In this document: positions 1-6,304 of the stretch, piece by piece | Numbering within the stretch: position 1 is the stretch's first letter | Layout of the letters: every line of letters starts with the position of its first letter | Assembly (NCBI GenBank): GCA_040880205.1 | Contig: JBBDIU010000005.1 | Coordinates: forward strand, 1 to 8,804 | From: WACF01 sp040880205 | GTDB taxonomy: Bacteria; Pseudomonadota; Gammaproteobacteria; Pseudomonadales; Cellvibrionaceae | Reading direction: 5' to 3' | DNA: 8,804 bases | Position numbers and translations under genes: made by a program | Notes under the pieces: model-generated | The model's database searches: none | Told to the model about the DNA's origin: nothing | The model's input: only the letters and a program-made list of their open reading frames with translations

Positions 1-305
1 GGATTCGGCAAAACTTCAGAAAGATTCGCAAGAGCGGTCCAGTCGAAACAATCAATATTTCCCTCAATCAAACAGTAGGTCGCACCGTGGTAACCTCATT
101 GACCACCTTGCTGGTGTTGGTTGCGTTGTTTTTCTTTGGCGGCGAGGTGATTCGGGGCTTTTCCGTGGCGCTGATTATCGGCGTGTTGGTGGGTACCTAT
201 TCCTCCATCTACGTGGCGGCCAACGTGATGCTGGCCATGCACATTTCCAAGGAAGATCTGATGGTGCCCGTTAAGGAAGGTGCCGAGTTCGACGAGATCC
301 CGTAG
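1..305 (+). CDS. secF: Protein translocase subunit SecF, C-terminal part (5' end outside window)
   Basis: SecF is an inner-membrane accessory subunit of the Sec translocon; with SecD it uses the proton gradient to help pull exported proteins across the membrane. The reading frame enters the window open (first full codon at 3) and gives 100 residues ending at TAG 303-305. Visible family signs are a RQNFRK segment followed by NISLNQT, a hydrophobic helix TSLTTLLVLVALFFFGG, and a last helix containing the conserved GTYSSIYVAANV stretch. A short acidic cytoplasmic tail ends in EFDEIP. The true start, and presumably secD, lie to the left. The last 35 bp overlap the 3' end of the convergent sensor-kinase gene. 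The identification rests on these motifs and is very likely right. Confidence 0.95.
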   Translation, partial: IRQNFRKIRKSGPVETINISLNQTVGRTVVTSLTTLLVLVALFFFGGEVIRGFSVALIIGVLVGTYSSIYVAANVMLAMHISKEDLMVPVKEGAEFDEIP

Positions 306-3300
306 TGGAACCCGGCTTGGCGGGGGCAACGAAGCCCGGATGTACCCCGTGATCAACGATCCACTGTTCCAAATCCTTGACCGGCAGGGGCTTGCTGAGC
401 AAATAACCTTGCATAATGTCACAACCTTCCCGTTGCAGCAGCTCCTTCTGCTCTTGTGTTTCCACCCCTTCGGCAATAATGGTCAACTTAAGGCTGTGGC
501 CCAGCGCGATAATGCCGGAAATAATGGCGGCACTGTTGGCATCGCCGGGAAGATCCTTGATAAAGCTGCGGTCGATCTTTAGCGTATCCACTGGGAACAA
601 CTTCAGATAACTCAAGGATGAATAGCCGGTACCAAAATCGTCGATGGCGAGCGTAATGCCGAGATTGCGCAATTCCCCAAGGTGTTGGGCGGTGTAATCA
701 TTGCCGCCAGCGAGGGTGTCCTCGGTAATCTCCAGTTTTAACAAGCGCGCGGGAATATTGGTTTCCTGCAAATTGCTCTTAACCTTGCTCAGCAATACGG
801 AATCGCCCAGTTCCCCACCGGAAACATTAACCGCTATGGGCACCGGATCCAGTCCGGCATCCAGCCAGGCACGCAACTGAATGCAAGCCTGGTGCATTAC
901 CCAGTCGCCAATTTTGGTGATTAAATCGGATTTTTCCGCGAAGGGAATGAATTCGCTGGGCGGCAGAAAACCGCGGGTCGGGTGCTGCCAGCGGATCAGT
1001 GCTTCCAGGCCGGTCAGGGAACCATCTGCCAAGTCCACTTGCGGTTGATAGTAAAGAACGAATTCGTCCTGCTCCAGGGCTTCGCGAATTTCCACGTCCA
1101 ACTCGATCTGACGGGTGATCTCGAGTTCCATTCCCGCCTGGTAAAATTCGAAACAATTGCCACCCTTGTCCTTGGCGCGGGACATGGCGGTATCCGCCTG
1201 CCTCATCAACTCATTGATGGTTTCGCCATCTTCCGGGAACAGCGAAATGCCAATGCTGGTGGAGATATAGACCTGCTGCTCCATGAAGGTAAAAGGATCC
1301 TTCATTGCGGCGAGGATTTTATAGGCCACCGTAGCGGCGTCCTCGCGCGATTTGATATTGTTCAATGCCACAGTGAACTCGTCGCCGCTAAGGCGAGACA
1401 CCAGGTCAGCCGAACGCACCGAACTTTCCAGCCGCTTGGCGAAGGTTTTTAGCAGCAGATCGCCGGCGTCGTGGCCTTGGGTGTCGTTGACAATTTTGAA
1501 CCGGTCCAGGTCCAGAAATACAACCGCCACGCTGGTGTTGTGTTCGCGGGCGTTTTTCAGCAGGTTTTTACCGCGCTCCACGAAGAATGTGCGGTTGGGC
1601 AGGGAAGTGAGATGGTCGTAGTAGGACAGCTGATGAATGTGGCGGTCAACATTACCGGCGTGCAAAACCCGCGAAACGCGCTGTCGTAACACCGTCATAT
1701 TGATGGGTTTCAGAATGAAGTCGGTGGCCCCCGCGGCAAAGGCGCGTTCCAGAGTGCCTTCGTCTTGCAAGGCCGTGATCATCAGGATCGTCGGGTAGGT
1801 ACTCGAATCCAGCGAAGTAATACGCTCGCAGGCGGTAAAGCCATCCATCACGGGCATCAGGGCATCCATCAAAATCAAATCGGGCATGGTTTGCTGGCAG
1901 TATTTCAACGCTTCCATGCCGTTGCTGGCATTGGATATGGCATAGCCATCTTTTTCCAAAACGCCCTGCATCACGATGCGCGAACTCTGATCGTCATCCA
2001 CTATCAGAATATGCGGTTGAAAGATCGGGCGTCGTTTGTCCGGGTTGTCGGCCGCTTCCGACTCTACGTGATGCATAAGCAGGCGCTTAACCCGCTCGAA
2101 TTCCCGATCAATTTCCTTGATAGATGGTGCCAGTTGCGACACTGGCACCGTCGCGCTGCGTTCTTCCAGCAGTTGGCAGTAATTGGCCAGCCGGTTGGCC
2201 CCGAGATTGCCGGAACTGCCTTTGATAATATGGGCGAAGTATTTAATTTCTTTCAGGCTTCCATCGTCAACGGCTTTGCCCAAGCCGTTGATATACTCGC
2301 GGGTATCCTTGACGTACGCTTCGATGGAACGCTCGAAGGCCGCGCCAATTTGCATCTGTAAACTTTCGAGTGCGCTAGCGTCCAGGGTTTTGTCCCGTTC
2401 ATCTGGACGGCCGTGGTCGCGAGCCGAGGCATTTTCGGTTTGTGAAGGCGCGCGCTCGGATTTTTTCGATCCGCTCCCGAGCCAGTAATTCAGTTTGTCG
2501 GCCAGTTTATCCATGGCCAGTGGTTTGGGAACGTAATCGTCCATTCCCGCACCGAAACAGCGGTCGGCATCGAAGCGACCAACGCTGGCGGTCAAGGCGA
2601 TGATAGGAATATGTTGGAACGGCGATTCCTTGCCGCGAATCAGTTGGCTCGCCGTGTAACCGTTCATGAACGGCATGTGGCAGTCCATCAATACAAGGTC
2701 GAAGGGTTCGCTTTCCAGGGCAGCGATGGCCGCGTTTCCATTTTCCGCAAGCTGGGCGGTGTAGCCCAATCGTTCCAGCATGCCACGCGCCACTAATTGA
2801 TTGGCCTTGTTGTCATCCACTACCAGGATATGCCCGCTCGCGCTTGTCTTGCCATTGGGTTTGGTGTCACTGTCCTTGTCGGGCTTCAGCATGCCTACCA
2901 GGGTTTTCTCGAGGAGATCCGCACTGGGTGACTTGCCAATGCAGATGGCGTTGGCTGGCAGGTTTGATTGGGGGTTGTGCGTGAGCACGACAACTTTCGC
3001 GGTAGCGGTGAGCTCATCGTCGACGATAAGATTCATTAGTTCGGTTTCGCCGCCATCCGCGAGTGGGGTATCGATAACCACGAAGTCGTAGGGTTTGCCT
3101 TGGGTTGCCGCGGTTTTCAGCAGGCGGAAAGCATCTTCCGCTGTTGTGGTGTTGCGCTGCCAACAGTCCCAGGTGATGAACTTGTTCACCAGTGCGTGGC
3201 AGCTATTGGTGGTGCGGCTGACGATCAACACACGCAAGCCGGTCAGTGGGCTCGGTGTGGCGATCATGTTCGTGTCGACATCGGTGTTAATCGGCAAGGT

Positions 3301-4782
3301 GAACCAGAATTGGCTGCCGGTACCGGGATCGCTCCGGACCCCGATTTTGCCACCCATCATCTGTACCAGTTGGTTGCAGATGGCGAGCCCAAGGCCGGTT
3401 CCGCCGAACTGTCGGGTGGTGGAGCCGTCGGCCTGGGCAAAGGCTTCGAAAATTAATTGCTGTGCACTTTCGGGAATGCCGATCCCGGTATCTTCCACCG
3501 ATACGCGCAACATGGCCTGTTCGGTACTATCGTCCTTGGTGATCGCAACACGAATGACGATACTGCCCTGGTGAGTAAACTTGATTGCGTTCCCGACCAT
3601 GTTGATCAGCACCTGGCGGATCCGGCCGGTATCGCCGACTAGGGTTTCGGGTACATCACTGTCTACCTCGCCGCTGAGTGTCAATCGCTTTTGCTGTGCT
3701 TGGCTGTTGAGTAGTTCGGTTATGCCTTTTACCATCTCCCGCGCATCAAAAGGAGAGGGATGCAATTTCATTTTGCCTGATTCGATCTTGGAAAAATCCA
3801 ACACGTCGTCGATCAGCAGCAGTAATTCTTCGCCGGATGTACGGGCGATGTTCACATATTCCCGTTGCTCCTCGTTTAGCTCCATGGATTGGAGCAACTC
3901 CAACATGCCCATGACCCCATTCATGGGTGTGCGCAATTCGTGACTGACCGTGGTGGCGAATTGTCCCTTGATGCGGGCCGAGGCCAGCGCCGTGTCGCGC
4001 GCTCGTTTAAGCTGTTTTTCCCGCCTTTCCAGCTCTGACATCATCGCGTTGAACGCGCTTTCCATGCGGATGACATCCCGGGACCCGCGCAAGGTGGCGC
4101 GCACTTGGGTTTCTCCTTCCTGGGCGCGGTTCATGACTTCCGACAAATGTTGTAGCGGCTTGGTGATCCGATTGGTGATGGCCAGTAGCAGTAGTATCAG
4201 TCCGATGGCGACGCCAGAGGCCACCAGCAGGTTGCTGCGCAAAATATCCCGGCTCATGGCGTGTAGGGCGGCTTTACCTATGGCTATGCGAACAAACCCT
4301 GCCAACTCGCGCTCGGGGTTATCCACTCCGAATACGTCCGCCTCTTGAGACTCGCTATCACCGACGTAAACCGGTCGCGAAAAGTACCAGGCTTCATCGT
4401 TTTCCCGGTAACCATATTCCCCCGCGTTGGCCTGCACACTGCCAGTTGCCGCCGTGGTGGCGACGCCTTGATGGAACAGTACGCGGTCGCTGGGGGTAAG
4501 AACGCTAACCCCGATGACATTGGGGAAGGACAATATGGGCTGTGCCGCGTCCTCGGCGGATTCCTCGCTTTGGTAGAGCAGGGCAACCGTTACCTGGGAG
4601 GCGAGGGTTTCAATAATATTCTCGCCCTGTTCCAACAATTGTTGGTGCAGGCGCCGTTCCGTGCTCGACGAAATAACTATGGAGGACACCACCGCCAGGA
4701 AGAAAATTCCCAGAGTGAATGTGAGCGTCAGCTGTTGGCGGACACTCAATTTCGACGATAGGCCTCTAAATAGCGATGCCAT
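271..4782 (-). CDS. Hybrid sensor kinase with pseudo-receiver, receiver, HPt, receiver, GGDEF and EAL domains
   Basis: This 1503-residue inner-membrane protein joins a BarA/GacS-like phosphorelay to a c-di-GMP module. Order: TM1 about 19-39; periplasmic sensor 40-182 (CHASE8-like by eye); TM2 183-203; HAMP 204-257; HisKA with HELRTP (H281); HATPase with N398, DTGIGIP 431-437 and GGTGLGLAI 460-468; degenerate receiver 515-633; receiver 651-768 (D656, D657, D700, T731, K753); HPt 807-905 (HIIKGSSGNLGA, H851); receiver 923-1040 (D929, D930, D973, T1003, K1025); GGDEF 1048-1215, reading SGDEF at 1132-1136 with RSAD I-site 1123-1126; EAL 1226-1480 with E1260, N1319, E1351, D1381, D1382, K1402 and E1438. 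BarA/GacS proteins have about 920 residues, so the rest looks like a fused REC-GGDEF-EAL regulator. The gene lies 22 bp after the binding-protein gene, probably in one operon. No strong Shine-Dalgarno precedes the ATG. The last ~20 residues, beyond EAL, overlap secF. Domain calls are firm; signal and output direction are inferred. Confidence 0.95.
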   Translation of the reverse strand: MASLFRGLSSKLSVRQQLTLTFTLGIFFLAVVSSIVISSSTERRLHQQLLEQGENIIETLASQVTVALLYQSEESAEDAAQPILSFPNVIGVSVLTPSDRVLFHQGVATTAATGSVQANAGEYGYRENDEAWYFSRPVYVGDSESQEADVFGVDNPERELAGFVRIAIGKAALHAMSRDILRSNLLVASGVAIGLILLLLAITNRITKPLQHLSEVMNRAQEGETQVRATLRGSRDVIRMESAFNAMMSELERREKQLKRARDTALASARIKGQFATTVSHELRTPMNGVMGMLELLQSMELNEEQREYVNIARTSGEELLLLIDDVLDFSKIESGKMKLHPSPFDAREMVKGITELLNSQAQQKRLTLSGEVDSDVPETLVGDTGRIRQVLINMVGNAIKFTHQGSIVIRVAITKDDSTEQAMLRVSVEDTGIGIPESAQQLIFEAFAQADGSTTRQFGGTGLGLAICNQLVQMMGGKIGVRSDPGTGSQFWFTLPINTDVDTNMIATPSPLTGLRVLIVSRTTNSCHALVNKFITWDCWQRNTTTAEDAFRLLKTAATQGKPYDFVVIDTPLADGGETELMNLIVDDELTATAKVVVLTHNPQSNLPANAICIGKSPSADLLEKTLVGMLKPDKDSDTKPNGKTSASGHILVVDDNKANQLVARGMLERLGYTAQLAENGNAAIAALESEPFDLVLMDCHMPFMNGYTASQLIRGKESPFQHIPIIALTASVGRFDADRCFGAGMDDYVPKPLAMDKLADKLNYWLGSGSKKSERAPSQTENASARDHGRPDERDKTLDASALESLQMQIGAAFERSIEAYVKDTREYINGLGKAVDDGSLKEIKYFAHIIKGSSGNLGANRLANYCQLLEERSATVPVSQLAPSIKEIDREFERVKRLLMHHVESEAADNPDKRRPIFQPHILIVDDDQSSRIVMQGVLEKDGYAISNASNGMEALKYCQQTMPDLILMDALMPVMDGFTACERITSLDSSTYPTILMITALQDEGTLERAFAAGATDFILKPINMTVLRQRVSRVLHAGNVDRHIHQLSYYDHLTSLPNRTFFVERGKNLLKNAREHNTSVAVVFLDLDRFKIVNDTQGHDAGDLLLKTFAKRLESSVRSADLVSRLSGDEFTVALNNIKSREDAATVAYKILAAMKDPFTFMEQQVYISTSIGISLFPEDGETINELMRQADTAMSRAKDKGGNCFEFYQAGMELEITRQIELDVEIREALEQDEFVLYYQPQVDLADGSLTGLEALIRWQHPTRGFLPPSEFIPFAEKSDLITKIGDWVMHQACIQLRAWLDAGLDPVPIAVNVSGGELGDSVLLSKVKSNLQETNIPARLLKLEITEDTLAGGNDYTAQHLGELRNLGITLAIDDFGTGYSSLSYLKLFPVDTLKIDRSFIKDLPGDANSAAIISGIIALGHSLKLTIIAEGVETQEQKELLQREGCDIMQGYLLSKPLPVKDLEQWIVDHGVHPGFVAPAKPGSTTGSRRTRHLP
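312..339. other. Hairpin at the secF / kinase convergent junction
   Basis: CCGGCTT (312-318) and AAGCCCGG (332-339) pair with a one-base bulge around a G/C-rich loop, directly after the secF stop and inside the last codons of the kinase gene. Neither strand shows a U-tract, so it is not a standard intrinsic terminator. It may still help stop or stabilise the two converging transcripts. Confidence 0.2.
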
Positions 4783-4804
4783 GGGCTACTGTCGTATGTG
4801 GTTA

Positions 4805-5755
4805 TTATAAAGGTGGATAAACAAACTCGAAATCCTTTAGATCATCTCTTGTTAAGCGCAGGCCAATATGTTCCGCCGTGCGTAAATTAACCGCTTGAAA
4901 CGTCGAGGACAAAAACAACTTGCGTGGTTCGGATTCGGATGCGGATTCAGTCATGCATTGTTTCAGTAATTTGGCCAACTCTCTTCCCATCTCGCGGTTG
5001 TTCGGATAGAGCGCGTAGAGCGCGCCCCGCCGGACATCCGAAAGATTACTGGATATTACTATCTGATCTCCCGACCAGGCTTTTTGCAGAATTGTCTGTA
5101 GAATCGAGCTTTCCCTTGACGGCCCGCCCAGAGGTAACCACAAAGCCGCTTTATCGCTATTCAGGGTTCCTTGCACTTCCCGGTACTTGGCCGCGGCTTG
5201 GCGCATGCCCGATACAGGATGTCCGTGGAGTGTCAAATCCAGCGCCTCGGCTGCTTTGTTGGCTTCGGCGACCACCCATTCGTTGTAGTCGGGTTCGTAG
5301 ACTACGTGGATGTCCGTCACCGAAGGCTTGAGCTTTAAGAGCCCGCCGAACAACAAGCTGGGTGAGGGGTTGAGTGTGATCCCCGCAAGGGATTCCGGAC
5401 CGGGCTTTAAAATTGTTCCTCCCACCACCACCGGCAATTGATTGTCTTCGGGTAGGTACGCGAGACTTTGATTGCCCAGCACCACAAGCGCATCAATCTC
5501 GTGCATCTCCACCCATTGCCGGACTGAATCCGCGGTGGAATTGTCGGTAACGACAAACCGCCGCACCTCCTGCTTATATTCGCCTTCTATACCCTCGACG
5601 ATGCTCGCGTATACCTGGTGATAGGGTTCCCTCACCTCTGGGTACAAAACCCCCAGCGTTGCCGCTTGGCTTAGCAAAGGAAGCAACACGACACCCACAC
5701 AAAGGGTTCGCCGCAACCAAAGACGTGACTGTTTGCATATAAAAGACTGACTCAT
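4805..5755 (-). CDS. Orphan periplasmic ABC-type substrate-binding protein (ABC_sub_bind / COG2984-like)
   Basis: This 316-residue protein is predicted to be secreted to the periplasm. It has an arginine-rich n-region (RLWLRR), a hydrophobic core to about residue 29, and an SQAA cleavage site near 31-32, with no lipobox cysteine. The mature part looks like a two-lobed binding protein: TLGVLYPE opens lobe 1, DALVVLGNQ and PVVVGGTI are core strands, and DIHVVYEPDYNEWV marks the change to lobe 2. The end, AVNLRTAEHIGLRL, is typical of the family. Such proteins normally deliver small ligands to an ABC importer, but no permease or ATPase gene is nearby. The next gene, 22 bp downstream, is the hybrid sensor kinase, so a ligand-dependent sensory co-receptor role is a reasonable inference. 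The ATG at 5755 is the only start that keeps the whole signal peptide; the Shine-Dalgarno is poor. It ends with tandem TAA TAA stops. The ligand is unknown. Confidence 0.85.
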   Translation of the reverse strand: MSQSFICKQSRLWLRRTLCVGVVLLPLLSQAATLGVLYPEVREPYHQVYASIVEGIEGEYKQEVRRFVVTDNSTADSVRQWVEMHEIDALVVLGNQSLAYLPEDNQLPVVVGGTILKPGPESLAGITLNPSPSLLFGGLLKLKPSVTDIHVVYEPDYNEWVVAEANKAAEALDLTLHGHPVSGMRQAAAKYREVQGTLNSDKAALWLPLGGPSRESSILQTILQKAWSGDQIVISSNLSDVRRGALYALYPNNREMGRELAKLLKQCMTESASESEPRKLFLSSTFQAVNLRTAEHIGLRLTRDDLKDFEFVYPPL

Positions 5756-5863
5756 AACCCAATACTAGACCAATAATCAAAGAATAAGCGTTAAATTGAT
5801 TGTCGGCCTCAACTGGGCGGCGTGTTGCGGGGAAATCGGCGTGGCGTGTTGATTTAGGCGCCA
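5756..5863. promoter_or_regulatory. Upstream region of the binding-protein/kinase operon
   Basis: This 108-bp stretch separates the binding-protein start from the left repeat element, so the operon promoter should lie here or inside the element. Read on the minus strand I find no good sigma-70 pair. Two small motifs stand out: AATCAA (5775-5780) and TTGATT (5796-5801), a perfect 6-bp inverted repeat with a 15-nt spacer, and a CCAATA direct repeat (5759-5764 and 5770-5775) spaced 11 bp, one helical turn. Either could be a regulator site next to the start codon, but both are short enough to arise by chance. Confidence 0.25.
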
Positions 5864-6098
5864 GGAAGCCTCCGAGTAACTCTAATGCGCCATGAATGCG
5901 CCATGGAAGTCCCAAAGGGCGCGGCTTGAAGCGCGGATCTGCGGCGTTGAGCTTGTTGTAAAGGACTGCGGCCATTCACCGCGAAGCTCGCCAAGGGCCA
6001 TGGGTGGCCTGAATGCAGGAAATGCAGGAGCAAATTTCCGGCGAAAGCTGTACGCTTCAAGTTACCCAGAGGTGCTTTAGAGTGACTCAGAGGCTCCC
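5864..6098. repeat. MITE-like element, left copy, with about 28-bp imperfect terminal inverted repeats
   Basis: The left end (GGAAGCCTCCGAGTAA, from 5864) and the reverse complement of the right end (GGGAGCCTCTGAGTCA, ending at 6098) match at about 23 of 28 positions. The interior carries no convincing gene. The same left-end sequence begins a second copy at 8618, and positions 5905-5970 match 8739-8804 at 55 of 66 bases. Inside are a GGCCA/TGGCC hairpin (5996-6009) and two small perfect tandem duplications (11 bp at 5884-5905, 9 bp at 6012-6029). No clear target-site duplication is seen, so it is either old or a different kind of dispersed repeat. It sits in the divergent control region between the binding-protein operon and the receptor gene. 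I do not recognise the family with certainty. Confidence 0.7.
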
Positions 6099-6128
6099 CC
6101 GATCATTCAAATTGGTTATTGTTGCTCG

Positions 6129-6146
6129 ATATTTCCTCAGAAATAT
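6129..6146. promoter_or_regulatory. Perfect 7-bp inverted repeat, candidate operator of the receptor gene
   Basis: ATATTTC and GAAATAT flank a 4-nt centre (CTCA), giving an 18-bp dyad suitable for a dimeric regulator. It lies about 160 bp before the receptor start. It would fall between a weak -35-like TTGCTC (6122-6127) and -10-like TATGTA (6144-6149), a usual operator position. It has only partial likeness to an iron-responsive Fur box (A/T-rich dyad), so no regulator is named. Confidence 0.3.
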
Positions 6147-6159
6147 GTATATAAACCGG

Positions 6160-6189
6160 TTGGTGCTTATTTTATAACCCTCCTACACT
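6160..6189 (+). promoter_or_regulatory. Candidate sigma-70 promoter for the TonB-dependent receptor
   Basis: TTGGTG (6160-6165) and TACACT (6184-6189) are separated by 18 bp in the A/T-rich part of the leader. They match the consensus at 3 of 6 and 4 of 6 positions. A TATAAC at 6173-6178 is a better -10 by itself but lacks a -35 partner. Transcription from here would give a leader of about 110 nt containing three small hairpins. Confidence 0.25.
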
Positions 6190-6212
6190 CATAACTGAAT
6201 TCTTATATCGTG

Positions 6213-6303
6213 CGGCACCAAGCTTCGACCCTGGTGCCGAATAGGCGAAAATGGATCATTCGCGCCTGTTTATTACTAGCACCGGTATTACGTAGAAAAT
6301 ACC
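6213..6303 (+). promoter_or_regulatory. Structured 5' leader of the receptor mRNA
   Basis: Three inverted repeats follow one another before the start codon. CGGCACCA (6213-6220) pairs perfectly with TGGTGCCG (6232-6239). AGGCG (6243-6247) pairs with CGCCT (6263-6267). GGTATT (6284-6289) pairs with AATACC (6298-6303), which ends one base before the ATG at 6305. The last hairpin covers the place where a ribosome-binding site would be. No cobalamin-box-like sequence is seen and no known riboswitch is recognised, so a regulatory role is inference only. Confidence 0.35.
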
Positions 6304-6304
6304 T

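Noticed and set aside
1765..2361. 198-codon open frame on the plus strand and similar long plus-strand frames across 982-4761
   Set aside because: They lie fully antisense to the kinase gene, whose domains are unmistakable. Their translations show no domain or composition typical of a real protein.
4805..5755. Lipoprotein signal peptide on the binding protein
   Set aside because: The only nearby cysteine (residue 19) is at the start of the hydrophobic core, not after a lipobox; SQAA near 31-32 fits ordinary signal peptidase cleavage.
5574..5975. 133-codon minus-strand open frame crossing the binding-protein 5' end into the left element
   Set aside because: It overlaps the signal-peptide region of a supported gene in another frame and the rest is repeat DNA; no family signature.
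5892..6080. 62-codon plus-strand open frame inside the left element
   Set aside because: It is made wholly of repeat sequence, has no ribosome site, and its counterpart in the right copy is interrupted by the hairpin insert.
6099..6304. Cobalamin riboswitch before the receptor gene
   Set aside because: The leader has hairpins but no B12-box-like conserved sequence, and it is short for that riboswitch.
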